Positions 8,889-16,923 of a stretch of DNA of 34,331 nt are shown here, piece after piece; the first letter of the stretch is position 1; the number at the start of each line of letters is the position of its first letter. The translations under genes were made by a program, and so were the position numbers. Origin of the DNA: Burkholderiales bacterium (GTDB taxonomy: Bacteria; Pseudomonadota; Gammaproteobacteria; Burkholderiales; Casimicrobiaceae); the NCBI GenBank assembly GCA_025352105.1, contig JANXUB010000122.1:1-34331 (forward strand), read 5' to 3'. The notes beneath the pieces were generated by a model that searched no databases, was not told the origin of the DNA, and saw only the letters and a list, made by a program, of their open reading frames with translations.

Positions 8889-9653
8889 TCAGTTCGGTAA
8901 CGTAATCCAGTGTTCGCCAACGGATGTCACTGTGATGCGACGATCAAACACTGCCTCTAACGCGCGGTGCGTTGTCGTGTCGCCGCACACGCCCTCGTAA
9001 ACCACGCCACCGTCAGCCATGATGACCATATCGTCGGCGTGTAGCGCCATCGAAATTTCGTGCAGCACACTCACCACAGTCGTCCCGCTTGCCACCAGCG
9101 CGCGCACTGTCGCTAGCCAATCGGCCTGATGCGGCGGGTCAAGATGGCTCAGGGGTTCGTCCATCAAAATCACTTGCGCTTCCGACGCCAGCGCGCGCGC
9201 CAACAGCACGCGCTGGCGTTCACCACCCGACAAGGCGGCTAACGAACGGTCGCGAAACACCCATGCCTGCGTGGCGCAAAGTGCACGCGCAACCGCCGCA
9301 TGATCCTCAGCACTTGGCGCGGCGAGCCAACCTTGGTGGGGGATTCGCCCAAGCATCGCCACGTCGTACGCGGCCAAGTCTTCTGCGGCTGCTTCGTTTT
9401 GACCGAGCCAGACAAGCGTTTGCGAGCGTTCGCGGCGCGACCATTCCAACACGGGCTTGCCCAGCAAAGTGACGCGCCCCGAGTGCGGCAAAAGGCAGGC
9501 CATCACCTTGAGTAACGTTGATTTGCCCGCGCCGTTCGGGCCAACAACGCTCGTCCAGCGCCCTTGACGAAACCTGGCATTCACATCTCGCAAAATCCGT
9601 GCTCTTCCGATGCTTGCGCTGACCGCTTCAACAGACATGGCAAGCGTTCCCAT
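8889..9653 (-). CDS. btuD: Cobalamin/corrinoid ABC importer ATP-binding protein
   Basis: ATPase subunit of the inner-membrane B12 importer. Walker A is GPNGAGKST, the signature LSGGERQRVLLARAL, Walker B VILMDEPLSHLD, and the switch His lies in SVLHEISMAL. The ATG at 9653 overlaps the btuC stop (ATGA), which supports translational coupling and gives 254 aa; a second ATG at 9638 is possible. A long upstream extension in the same frame overlaps btuC and is not family-like. Operon position between btuC and cobO and the cobalamin riboswitch upstream make B12 a safer substrate than iron-siderophore, which is the other use of this FecCDE/BtuCD family. Confidence 0.9.
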   Translation of the reverse strand: MGTLAMSVEAVSASIGRARILRDVNARFRQGRWTSVVGPNGAGKSTLLKVMACLLPHSGRVTLLGKPVLEWSRRERSQTLVWLGQNEAAAEDLAAYDVAMLGRIPHQGWLAAPSAEDHAAVARALCATQAWVFRDRSLAALSGGERQRVLLARALASEAQVILMDEPLSHLDPPHQADWLATVRALVASGTTVVSVLHEISMALHADDMVIMADGGVVYEGVCGDTTTHRALEAVFDRRITVTSVGEHWITLPN

Positions 9654-10741
9654 CAGGCAGCACGCCCCGAAATTGTGTTGCTGTCGCGGTGCATAAGCCA
9701 GAGCAGATAGCCGCCCCCCAGCACCGCCGTCAGCACGCCCACTGGCAGCTCCTGAGGTGCGATCAACCACCGTGCAAGCAGATCCGCACCCGACAATAGA
9801 ACTCCGCCCGTCAGGCTTGCGAGCAACATCAGGTTTCCGTGCGTCACGCGCACCATGGAGCGCACCAAATGCGGCGCGGCCAGACCCACAAATGCGATCA
9901 AACCCGTCTGCGCCACCGCCGTACCAGTGGCTAGCGCGAGAATGCCGATCAATGCGGCTCGCAGCGGCACCAGCGGCAAACCCAAACTCGCGGCGGTTGC
10001 CTCACCCAAACTCAAGCCGTCAAGCGCGCGGCTGAGCGACCATGCGGCAGCAATGCAAAGCGGTAATACACACAGCATCACACCACAGGCAGCCCAGCCA
10101 ACGAAGCCGGTAGAGCCCAATAAAAACGCCTGCATCGCCTGAAGCGAGTCAGGCGAAAAAACCAGCACGAGCGAGGTTGCCGCGCCAAGCACCACACCAA
10201 CGACGACACCGGCCAACAAAAGCCGCAGGGTGTGTTGCACTCCACGCGCCATAGCCAGCGTCAGCAGCACCCCCAATATCGCCCCGGCGAACGCAGCCCC
10301 CGTGAGTCCGAGGCGCACCATCCAACTGGCTGACGTGATCGATATTGCAAACGGCTTGAGTCCCCCGCCGACCATTCCTGCAGCACCGCCGACTAAGGCC
10401 AGCGCCAAGGCCACGGCCAGCGACGCGCCCGACGCACTGCCGAGCAAATAAGGGTCCGCCAACGGGTTCCTAAACAAGCCTTGCGCCAGTGCACCGGCGA
10501 GCCCAAGCAAAGCGCCTGCCGCCCACGCGCCAACCGTGCGCGGCAATCGAATGTTCCACACGATTTTTTCAGCCATCATCCGCTCGGATGAACCACGCTC
10601 AGCATTGAACAAGTCGCTTAAAAGATTTTCAAAGCCTGTGCTTCCGATGCACACGCCAAACGCCACAAAACTGAGGCTCAGCACCATCAAAGCAAGCATC
10701 GCAGCGGATGCGCGGCTTGTCTTGTTGTGCGACTCGGTCAC
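9653..10741 (-). CDS. btuC: Cobalamin/corrinoid ABC importer permease
   Basis: Inner-membrane permease of the FecCD/BtuC family, very hydrophobic, with about ten membrane segments expected. Family motifs seen are RLPRTVGAWAAGALLGLAGA, the NPLADPYLLGSASGA loop and LIAFVGLAAPHLVR. The GTG at 10741 (VTESHNKTSRAS, 362 aa) is chosen because it lies 2 bp after the btuF stop and has an AGAGGCG ribosome site about 8 nt upstream; the frame is open further upstream but there it overlaps btuF. It overlaps btuD by 1 nt at its 3' end. It works with BtuF and BtuD. Confidence 0.92.
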   Translation of the reverse strand: MTESHNKTSRASAAMLALMVLSLSFVAFGVCIGSTGFENLLSDLFNAERGSSERMMAEKIVWNIRLPRTVGAWAAGALLGLAGALAQGLFRNPLADPYLLGSASGASLAVALALALVGGAAGMVGGGLKPFAISITSASWMVRLGLTGAAFAGAILGVLLTLAMARGVQHTLRLLLAGVVVGVVLGAATSLVLVFSPDSLQAMQAFLLGSTGFVGWAACGVMLCVLPLCIAAAWSLSRALDGLSLGEATAASLGLPLVPLRAALIGILALATGTAVAQTGLIAFVGLAAPHLVRSMVRVTHGNLMLLASLTGGVLLSGADLLARWLIAPQELPVGVLTAVLGGGYLLWLMHRDSNTISGRAA

Positions 10742-10743
10742 GG

Positions 10744-11619
10744 CTATTTCGCCTCTCGCAGCTTGTCGACGAGGCACTTCGCCATGATGCTGGCTGCCTC
10801 CGCCATGCGCGGGCCAGGGCGAACCAGCACGTCTGATTGATCCACCGAAAATACGCACAGTCCGTCGTTCCGAATGGCCTGGATGCCGCTCCAGCCCGGG
10901 CGATCAGTCATGCCTTCAAAGCCGCGCGCCCCGACCATGATGACGTCTGGATTGGCCCGAACTACAAATTCGGGGTTAATTTTTGGGAACGGCCCAAGCG
11001 CTGCGGGCAGAATATTTTTCACACCCAGACCAGCCAATGTTTCGCCAATAAACGAAGATTCACCTGCACCGTACGGTGCGCGATTGACTTCAAAGTACAC
11101 ACGCTTGTTGCGAACACTTGCTGGTAGTGAGCGCGCAGCTGCTTGCATACCTGCTTCAATGCCGCCCCAAACCTTCGGCGCATCGGCAACGCCCAATAGC
11201 AGCCCCAAAGTGGCGATGACGCGTTGCACATCGCGGTGCGTTTTCGGTTCACTGACAACCACCTTCAATCCCAAGGACTCCAGCCGTTCAGCAGCGCGCG
11301 ACGACGCGGCCATCAGCACCACATCCGGCCGAAGCGCGACGATGGCTTCGATGTTCGGATCCAGCCCACCGCCCACTTGGGGTAACAATTTCACGCTCTC
11401 TGGCCAATTGGAATAGCGATCAACGCCAACCAGCCGCTGGCACTGACCCAGTGCACACACCGTCTCAGTGAGCGAAGGCAGCACGCTGACGATGCGCTGC
11501 GGCGTAACCGCAAACGTAACCTTCACGCCGCGATCATCAATCACTTCAACGGCTTGACAGGGCAACGCCAATGCGCAAACGAGAGCACACCACATGCGAA
11601 CGAGATGCAGACAACTCAT
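10744..11619 (-). CDS. btuF: Periplasmic cobalamin-binding protein
   Basis: Binds vitamin B12 or cobinamide in the periplasm and hands it to BtuCD. A Sec signal peptide covers roughly residues 1-23 (hydrophobic WCALVCALALPCQA). The mature chain starts with a short strand and the class III binding-protein pattern RIVSVLPSLTETVCALG, then LVGVDRYSNWPE and the paired IVALRPDVVLM. The 291 aa are typical. Its start overlaps the cobU stop by 4 nt (11616-11619), so the two are probably translationally coupled. The family also binds ferric siderophores; cobalamin is inferred from context. Confidence 0.92.
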   Translation of the reverse strand: MSCLHLVRMWCALVCALALPCQAVEVIDDRGVKVTFAVTPQRIVSVLPSLTETVCALGQCQRLVGVDRYSNWPESVKLLPQVGGGLDPNIEAIVALRPDVVLMAASSRAAERLESLGLKVVVSEPKTHRDVQRVIATLGLLLGVADAPKVWGGIEAGMQAAARSLPASVRNKRVYFEVNRAPYGAGESSFIGETLAGLGVKNILPAALGPFPKINPEFVVRANPDVIMVGARGFEGMTDRPGWSGIQAIRNDGLCVFSVDQSDVLVRPGPRMAEAASIMAKCLVDKLREAK

Positions 11620-12224
11620 TGCCGAATATCCTTCAATGTCAATGGCAATCCCGCGACCATCAGAGTCACGCGATCCGAAACCGCTGCGACCGCCTGATTG
11701 AGCCTACCAAGCGTATCGACGAACTCGCGAACCTCGCGGCCGATTGGCACAACCCCCAAACCAATCTCATTGCCAACTAAGACCAGCGGCCCTGCTGCAC
11801 CAGTGATGGCCGTTTGCAACGACGCAAAGTCCGGCAGGCCAGGTGAGCCCTGCGAGGAAGCCTCCATCGGCATCAAAAGATTCGTGAGCCACAGCGTCAA
11901 ACAATCAACCAGAACGAGCGTTGATGGATGACTGTGGGCAGCAATCGTTTCAGCCAATTCAATAGGTTCTTCAATGGTGACGGTACCGGGCAGTCGAAGG
12001 CAGCGATCTTCTTGATGACGAACGATTCGCCGTCGCATCTCATCGTCTGATGGCGTCGCCGTCGCGATAAACACAACCCGATGAGAAGGCGACAGCGCAA
12101 GCCAGGCCTGCGCACGCTCCTCGGCCCGCCGCGATTTTCCGCTGCGTTGTCCGCCGAGCACGAACTCACGACAATGCGTGCCCGTCGTGCTGGCGGCTGC
12201 GGCCAAATGACGTGCCGCTGCCAC
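11616..12224 (-). CDS. cobU: Adenosylcobinamide kinase / adenosylcobinamide-phosphate guanylyltransferase
   Basis: Bifunctional enzyme that phosphorylates adenosylcobinamide and then adds GMP, giving AdoCbi-GDP, the activated form used by CobS. The P-loop is LGGQRSGKSRRAEE (about residues 23-36). The His that carries GMP is likely the one in RRRIVRHQEDR, and the later VDCLTLWLTNLL and GNEIGLGVVP are family motifs. The frame starts with GTG at 12224, overlapping the TAG of btuB by one base (TAGTG). About 15-20 N-terminal residues precede the conserved core, so a downstream start is possible. 202 aa. Confidence 0.94.
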   Translation of the reverse strand: MAAARHLAAAASTTGTHCREFVLGGQRSGKSRRAEERAQAWLALSPSHRVVFIATATPSDDEMRRRIVRHQEDRCLRLPGTVTIEEPIELAETIAAHSHPSTLVLVDCLTLWLTNLLMPMEASSQGSPGLPDFASLQTAITGAAGPLVLVGNEIGLGVVPIGREVREFVDTLGRLNQAVAAVSDRVTLMVAGLPLTLKDIRQ

Positions 12225-14113
12225 TATTTAGGCTGATAGCGCAACGACACAAAAACACCCCGTCCCGGCTGGTTGTAGCCCAGAATCGTTTGGTAATCCT
12301 TGTTCGTCAGATTCACACCCCTCGCCTGTAGCGTCAAGTCTTGGGTGAGCTTGAAATCTACGTTCGCGTCAATCGTTGTGTAACCCGCAATCAGCGTCGT
12401 GTTCGCGGTATTGTCGAACCGTGAACCCGCATGCAACACCGAAGCACCAACGCTCCAGGCTCCCACCGCGTAGTCAACGCCCGCGCTCAGCTGCTCGCGA
12501 TTGCGACGCGGGAGAATTTTTCCGGTCAACTCGTTCTTGGGATCAAGCTTGTCGTAATCGGCACGCACTGTGACGTTGCCAAAGCGTCCGTTGTAACCAA
12601 CCGTCCAGCCATCGATTTTTGCGCGTGGTATGTTGGTCGGTGCCGTGGTGCTGGTGATGAAGCCGCGAATTTTATTTTCGAAATGCACGAGTTTCACGCT
12701 GTGTCCGGCTTGACTGTACGTCACACCCACATCAACGTTTCGACCATGCTCTGGCTGCAACAACGGATTGCCAAAGTTAGGGAAGTAGAGCTGGTTAAAC
12801 GACGGCGCCACAAAACTCGTACCGTAGCTCGCATGCGCCCGCAGGTTCGGCGTGATTTTGTAGCCGTAGCCCGCAAAACCGGTGGTGTTCCCGCCAAATT
12901 GCGAGTTGCTGTCGTGGCGAACGTTGCCTTGCCAGCTATGTGCTCCGTACGTGCCGTTGATGCCACCAAAGTACGAAGCAATGCGACGGCGGCTGACGGT
13001 GTACTGCGTTGAACTGTCTACCGATTGAGTGAGGCCCTCAACGCCCAAAAGCGCCACACCGACGGGCGTGTCGACTGTGTTCTGCCAGGTCAACTGATCT
13101 TGCCGCGTCGTGAAGTCGCCTGGCAAAAAGCCCGACACAATCGCGTGCGAGGTGTCGCTGCCTTGCCCAAATCGCAACGTAGTCTGCCAACCGGGAAGCA
13201 CTTTGCCTTCGACGCTTGCGTTCGCGGCTTGCGTCTGCACCCGGGCACGCGTGTCGCGATTGGGGCCGTCATCGAAGCGGTTGATACCGTCGGCGTAAAG
13301 TGCGCCGCCCAAAACACGCCAGTCCGAGTTAATCTTGTAGCTCAGATTCGCGTTCACTGCGTTTTGATTGAAGCCGTCGCGATCCGGGTTGTAGTTGCCG
13401 AAGGGTACGGCAGGATTGGTTGCCGAAAAGCCCCTGTCTCGACTGGCAGACGCATCCACGTTGTATGCGAGTGCGCCGGCCCCACCACCGACACCAGCAC
13501 TGAACTGGCTATACGCGTTGCTGCCGACCGTCACTTTGGCACGCGGATTAAATCCTTGTTGGCCTTGCCGCGTAAAAATTTGCACCACGCCACCTGCGGC
13601 GTGGCTGCCGTATAGTGACGACGCTGGACCTTTGAGCACTTCTATCCGCTCAATAGCTTCGAGGGGTATGTTCTCCCACACCGGCGTGCCGAGCGTTGCA
13701 GATCCGTAGCTGACACCGTCAATCAGCAGGATGGTGTGTCGTGCTTCCGTGCCTCGAATGTAGATGCTGCTGGCCTTGCCATTTCCGCCATTTGACGAGA
13801 ACTGCACACCCGCTGAGCGCGCCAGAAGCTCGGTCAATGTTCGCCCCGTCGCCTTCTCAATCTCGTCACGATTGATGACAACAACCTCGCTGACCAGATC
13901 GTCAATGCGCGTCGAAGTGCGCGATGCGGTCACGACAACCTCCTGCAATTGTTGGGTAGCGGACGATTCGGGCGATTGCGCGAAAGTCATCGTCGAAGGC
14001 AACGAGACGCACGCTGCGGCAACGGCGATGGCACACAGGTGTGCGCGTGGAGCGTGAATGGAACAGGCGCGCGCAGAGGCGCTCATGCGAGCAGATAAAA
14101 CGCTGGCTGACAT
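12224..14113 (-). CDS. btuB: TonB-dependent outer-membrane cobalamin receptor
   Basis: Energy-dependent outer-membrane channel for B12/corrinoids. Chosen start ATG 14113 (629 aa); an ATG at 14086 is also possible, and no clear Shine-Dalgarno is seen at either. An export signal ends near FAQ-SPES (about residue 46), followed by a TonB-box-like stretch EVVVTASRTST. The plug domain contains TLTELLARSAGVQF, YIRGTEARHTILLIDGV and IERIEVLKGPASSLYG; a 22-strand barrel follows and the chain ends SLRYQPK. It is the first gene after the cobalamin riboswitch and heads the seven-gene operon, which makes the substrate call strong. Confidence 0.93.
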   Translation of the reverse strand: MSASVLSARMSASARACSIHAPRAHLCAIAVAAACVSLPSTMTFAQSPESSATQQLQEVVVTASRTSTRIDDLVSEVVVINRDEIEKATGRTLTELLARSAGVQFSSNGGNGKASSIYIRGTEARHTILLIDGVSYGSATLGTPVWENIPLEAIERIEVLKGPASSLYGSHAAGGVVQIFTRQGQQGFNPRAKVTVGSNAYSQFSAGVGGGAGALAYNVDASASRDRGFSATNPAVPFGNYNPDRDGFNQNAVNANLSYKINSDWRVLGGALYADGINRFDDGPNRDTRARVQTQAANASVEGKVLPGWQTTLRFGQGSDTSHAIVSGFLPGDFTTRQDQLTWQNTVDTPVGVALLGVEGLTQSVDSSTQYTVSRRRIASYFGGINGTYGAHSWQGNVRHDSNSQFGGNTTGFAGYGYKITPNLRAHASYGTSFVAPSFNQLYFPNFGNPLLQPEHGRNVDVGVTYSQAGHSVKLVHFENKIRGFITSTTAPTNIPRAKIDGWTVGYNGRFGNVTVRADYDKLDPKNELTGKILPRRNREQLSAGVDYAVGAWSVGASVLHAGSRFDNTANTTLIAGYTTIDANVDFKLTQDLTLQARGVNLTNKDYQTILGYNQPGRGVFVSLRYQPK

Positions 14114-14132
14114 AGTAAGTAGATTTCTATAG

Positions 14133-14172
14133 AAAAATTGCCCTACACCAGCTTCCCCTCTGGTCTGGGCAA
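14133..14172 (-). terminator. Intrinsic terminator forming the riboswitch expression platform
   Basis: On the minus strand the RNA can fold as TTGCCC-AG-ACCAG-(AGGGGAAG)-CTGGT-GTA-GGGCAA, an interrupted stem of 6+5 bp, directly followed by five T residues (14137-14133). It sits between the aptamer and the btuB ATG at 14113. Position and form fit an OFF-type platform that stops transcription when cobalamin is bound; the competing antiterminator pairing was not worked out. A 12-bp palindrome, TTTCTATAGAAA (14124-14135), overlaps the T-run. Confidence 0.75.
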
Positions 14173-14209
14173 ATATGGTCGCCGCGCGTAACACGCGACA
14201 GACCGCTTT

Positions 14210-14370
14210 GTTGGCCGGTATCCGGGCTGATGGAGAGAGCTTGTCTGTCCACTTACCGTTGCGGGGGCAGCGCTAGTTAGAAGCCCAACACCGAGCGTGA
14301 ACTCAGCGCAAAGGACACTCCTCCAGCTTCCCGTTGAACTGCAAGGCATGACTGCATTGCAAGCACCAAC
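14210..14370 (-). promoter_or_regulatory. Cobalamin riboswitch aptamer
   Basis: On the minus strand the leader shows the conserved blocks of the cobalamin aptamer in order: AACGGGAAGCTGG (near 14334-14322), GCTGCCCCCGCAACGGTAAG (near 14271-14252) and CCCGGATACCGGCC (near 14226-14213). GTTGG at 14370-14366 can pair with CCAAC at 14214-14210, closing a P1 stem. Cobalamin binding should lower expression of the btuB-cobU-btuFCD-cobO-cobD operon through the terminator downstream. The motif match is by eye; the exact ends depend on the P1 assignment. Confidence 0.9.
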
Positions 14371-14385
14371 CCTAGAATTCTAGGG
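14370..14385. promoter_or_regulatory. Palindrome with -10 elements on both strands (possible bidirectional promoter)
   Basis: CCCTAGAATTCTAGGG is a perfect 16-bp palindrome. It contains TAGAAT on the plus strand (14373-14378) and on the minus strand (14382-14377). Seven bases past the minus-strand hexamer is 14370, the first base of the riboswitch P1 stem. The plus-strand hexamer would start RNA near 14385 for cobT. No good -35 is visible on either strand, so it could instead be a repressor site. Confidence 0.5.
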
Positions 14386-14429
14386 CATACCCCTCGAATA
14401 CCTACGTTTTTTTCAAGGCGTGTAAATTT

Positions 14430-14457
14430 CGCTGCTCCCATTCGCAGCGCGTTTTTT
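14430..14457 (+). terminator. Terminator-like hairpin in the cobT leader
   Basis: CGCTGC-TCCCATTC-GCAGCG, a 6-bp GC-rich stem, is followed by CG and six T residues on the plus strand. It ends about 21 bp before the cobT ATG. No plus-strand gene lies upstream, so it is either an attenuator for cobT-cobS-cobC or a block to stray transcription. The 45 nt between the suggested start site and this hairpin are too short for a cobalamin aptamer. The rest of the 14114-14478 gap holds the minus-strand riboswitch parts. Confidence 0.6.
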
Positions 14458-14478
14458 CTCTCTCGCCTCCCCATTGCC

Positions 14479-15498
14479 ATGCCCCAAATATCACTGCGCG
14501 ATCAAGCCCTGCAAAAGATCGCTAACAAGACAAAGCCCCCATTCAGCCTGGGCCTGCTAGAGACGGTTGCCGTCGACATGGCGACCATTCAAGGCTCGCT
14601 GCAACCGTCGGCTGAGCCCGCCGCCGTTCTGATTTTTGCCGCCGACCATGGCGTGTACGCAGAGCGCGTATCGCCCTACCCACAGGCGGTCACAGCACAA
14701 ATGGTGACCAACATTGTCTCCGGTGGCGCGGCCTCAAGTGTGCTCGCGCGAACGCACGGTGTGGACTTAAAAGTGATCGATGTTGGCGTGCTGACCGAGA
14801 GCGCTGCACACCCATCGCTTCACAGCGCCCGCGTTCGAGCCGGTAGCCGAAATATGAAACTGGAAGCTGCAATGAGCGAAGATGAGCTAGCCGCCGCGCT
14901 AGCGGCTGGCAGAGCGGCTGTCCTCCGGCAGCACGGCCGCGTGCTCATCATCGGAGAAATGGGTTTGGCCAATACAACGGCGGCGACAGCTCTGTGCTGC
15001 GCCATGCTGAACCTGCCAGCGAGCACGCTCACCGGTCCGGGCACTGGGCTGGACGCTGCTGGCGTCAGCCACAAAGCGCAGGTGATCCAGCAAATCCTCG
15101 AGCGACATACGCCCAACCAAACCGGCGAACGCATCGACGCCCGAGAGATACTGCGTTGTATGGGAGGACTTGAAATCGCGGCCATGGTCGGCGCATATCT
15201 GGCCGTTGCCCATACGCAAACGGTTCTGCTGATCGACGGTTTCATCGCCTCAGCCGCGCTGCTGATCGCTGTTGCGCTTGAACCAGCCGTTCGTGCGAAC
15301 TGCATCTTTGCACACACCTCGGGTGAGCCGGGACACCACCCTGTGCTGGCTGCGCTGCATGCAACCCCGCTACTAAATCTTGGGATGCGACTCGGCGAGG
15401 CCACCGGCGCCCTCACCGCTTACCCGTTGTTGCGGAGCGCCTGCGCGCTGTTCGATGAGATGGCCTCGTTTGAGAGCGCAGGCGTGAGTGATCGGTAG
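14479..15498 (+). CDS. cobT: Nicotinate-nucleotide:dimethylbenzimidazole phosphoribosyltransferase
   Basis: Makes alpha-ribazole 5'-phosphate from a lower-ligand base (DMB) and nicotinate mononucleotide, for the nucleotide loop of B12. The 339 aa match the family. Motifs are IFAADHGVYAERVSPYP (about residues 52-68), IGEMGLANTTAATAL, TGPGTGLDAAGVSHK and the C-terminal LGMRLGEATGA with the catalytic Glu. The ATG at 14479 follows a pyrimidine-rich leader without a clear Shine-Dalgarno. First gene of cobT-cobS-cobC, divergent from the btuB operon. The cobS frame overlaps its 3' end. Confidence 0.96.
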   Translation: MPQISLRDQALQKIANKTKPPFSLGLLETVAVDMATIQGSLQPSAEPAAVLIFAADHGVYAERVSPYPQAVTAQMVTNIVSGGAASSVLARTHGVDLKVIDVGVLTESAAHPSLHSARVRAGSRNMKLEAAMSEDELAAALAAGRAAVLRQHGRVLIIGEMGLANTTAATALCCAMLNLPASTLTGPGTGLDAAGVSHKAQVIQQILERHTPNQTGERIDAREILRCMGGLEIAAMVGAYLAVAHTQTVLLIDGFIASAALLIAVALEPAVRANCIFAHTSGEPGHHPVLAALHATPLLNLGMRLGEATGALTAYPLLRSACALFDEMASFESAGVSDR

Positions 15499-16330
15499 CG
15501 GATTGGTGTTCGTACTGCGCGAAATCAAGAGATTTTTGTTGGCGTTGCAATTTTTAACGCGACTGCCTTTGAGTCCTGCGCTCGCACGTTGGGTTGGTTA
15601 CAGTGCCGCTGAGCTCTCCGCCAGCGCTCGCTACTTTCCGTGGGTCGGCTTGCTGGTGGGCTTGCTCGCAAGCGGCGTGTGGCTTGGATGCAGCCGCTTG
15701 TGGTCAGCTTGGATCGCAGCGGCATTGACGACCGCCTTCACCGTGTGGCTCACCGGCGCATTTCACGAGGATGGTTTGGCAGACACCGCCGATGGACTGG
15801 GTGGCGCGGTGTCGCGTGAGCGTGCGTTGGCGATCATGAAAGATTCACGTATCGGAACCTACGGCGCTGTGACCCTCGTACTGGTGCTTGCGATCCGTGT
15901 TGCGGCGCTGGCTTCGATGAGCGTTCCTGTCGGCATGTTTGCCTTGATATTTGCGCACGCTGCCGGCCGCGCTGGCGCCTGTCTTGTCCTCGCAACGCTG
16001 CCCTATGTTCGCGATGATGATTCGAGCAAATCCAAGCCCCTTGCGCAATCAATGCGCAGGAGCGAGCTCGCCGTGGCGCTGGCCGCTCCGCTGGCTTGCG
16101 CCTTAGCGGCCCTCATCTTGAATGCGGTTGAGTTTTCGGCGCTTCCCGTGAAGTTTGAAGTAAACGCGGTTTGCCTCGCGCTTGCTAGCGTGTTGATTGG
16201 GCTGATCGTGCTCGGGTGGCGGCGCATCTTGCTGCGGCGATTGGGGGGATTTACTGGCGACACGCTGGGCGCTGTCGAGCAATTGATCGAGGCGGGGGTG
16301 ATGCTCACATTTGCCAGCCATTTATGCTGA
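15488..16330 (+). CDS. cobS: Adenosylcobinamide-GDP ribazoletransferase (cobalamin synthase)
   Basis: Inner-membrane enzyme that joins AdoCbi-GDP with alpha-ribazole (phosphate) to form adenosylcobalamin (phosphate). About 280 aa, mostly hydrophobic. The hallmark is HEDGLADTADGLGG (near residue 94), followed by MKDSRIGTYGAV; the start region has LLALQFLTRLPL. The listed GTG at 15488 overlaps cobT by 11 nt; a GTG at 15506 just after the cobT stop is a fair alternative, as neither has a strong ribosome site. It overlaps cobC by 7 nt at its 3' end, so cobT, cobS and cobC are tightly linked. Confidence 0.94.
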   Translation: MIGSGLVFVLREIKRFLLALQFLTRLPLSPALARWVGYSAAELSASARYFPWVGLLVGLLASGVWLGCSRLWSAWIAAALTTAFTVWLTGAFHEDGLADTADGLGGAVSRERALAIMKDSRIGTYGAVTLVLVLAIRVAALASMSVPVGMFALIFAHAAGRAGACLVLATLPYVRDDDSSKSKPLAQSMRRSELAVALAAPLACALAALILNAVEFSALPVKFEVNAVCLALASVLIGLIVLGWRRILLRRLGGFTGDTLGAVEQLIEAGVMLTFASHLC

Positions 16331-16911
16331 ACATTACGCCGCCTTGCGGTTCGCTCTTTTTAGTGCGGCACACCCCGGTCAACGTGCATGCTGGCACATG
16401 CTACGGGCGAACCGATGTGCCGCTAGACGACGCAGCACTAGCTCGCCTGCTACCTGCGCTTCATGCCCAGCTTCCGCTTCAGGCCGTGATGCTTTGCAGT
16501 CCGTTGTCGCGCTGTTTGCGTCTGGCCAGAGGGCTTCAAGCGCTGTCGCAGGGGCGCACTATCGTCGTCGAGCCTCGATTGATTGAACGTGACTTCGGCG
16601 AGTGGGAGGGCAGGCGATGGGACGATATTCCGCACGAACAAATTCACGCTTGGGCAATGGATTTCCTCAACTACGCGCCGCCTGGCGGCGAAAGTGTGTC
16701 GGCGATGGCAAAGCGCAGTCTCTCCACGCTGACGTACAAGCCGCGAACCGACCATGCAGCCGTTGTCATCAGTCACGCCGGACCGCTGGCTGCGATTGCC
16801 GCACACTTCAATGGCGTCGCACTCTCAGCTACCTCTGTGGGTCAACAGCCCGGGACGGTCGTCACGCTGCCGAACGTAGCCCTGGACGGGTACCCTCAGC
16901 AGGACGTATAG
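16324..16911 (+). CDS. cobC: Alpha-ribazole phosphatase (histidine phosphatase family)
   Basis: Removes the phosphate from alpha-ribazole-5'-phosphate or adenosylcobalamin-5'-phosphate at the end of nucleotide-loop assembly. The phosphoglycerate-mutase-like fold is shown by the catalytic LVRHTPVN (about residues 13-20), SPLSRCLRLA, the acidic ERDFGEWEGRRWDDI and the second His in VISHAGPLAA. The ATG at 16324 (195 aa) is chosen because it overlaps the cobS stop and leaves the catalytic His near the N-terminus, as in the family; the frame is open further upstream inside cobS. It converges on the acetyltransferase gene with a 12-bp gap. Confidence 0.93.
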   Translation: MLNITPPCGSLFLVRHTPVNVHAGTCYGRTDVPLDDAALARLLPALHAQLPLQAVMLCSPLSRCLRLARGLQALSQGRTIVVEPRLIERDFGEWEGRRWDDIPHEQIHAWAMDFLNYAPPGGESVSAMAKRSLSTLTYKPRTDHAAVVISHAGPLAAIAAHFNGVALSATSVGQQPGTVVTLPNVALDGYPQQDV

Positions 16912-16923
16912 GAGGCCTCTGGT

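Noticed and set aside
13025..13615. 196-codon plus-strand frame opposite btuB
   Set aside because: Antisense to the receptor barrel, with no family resemblance.
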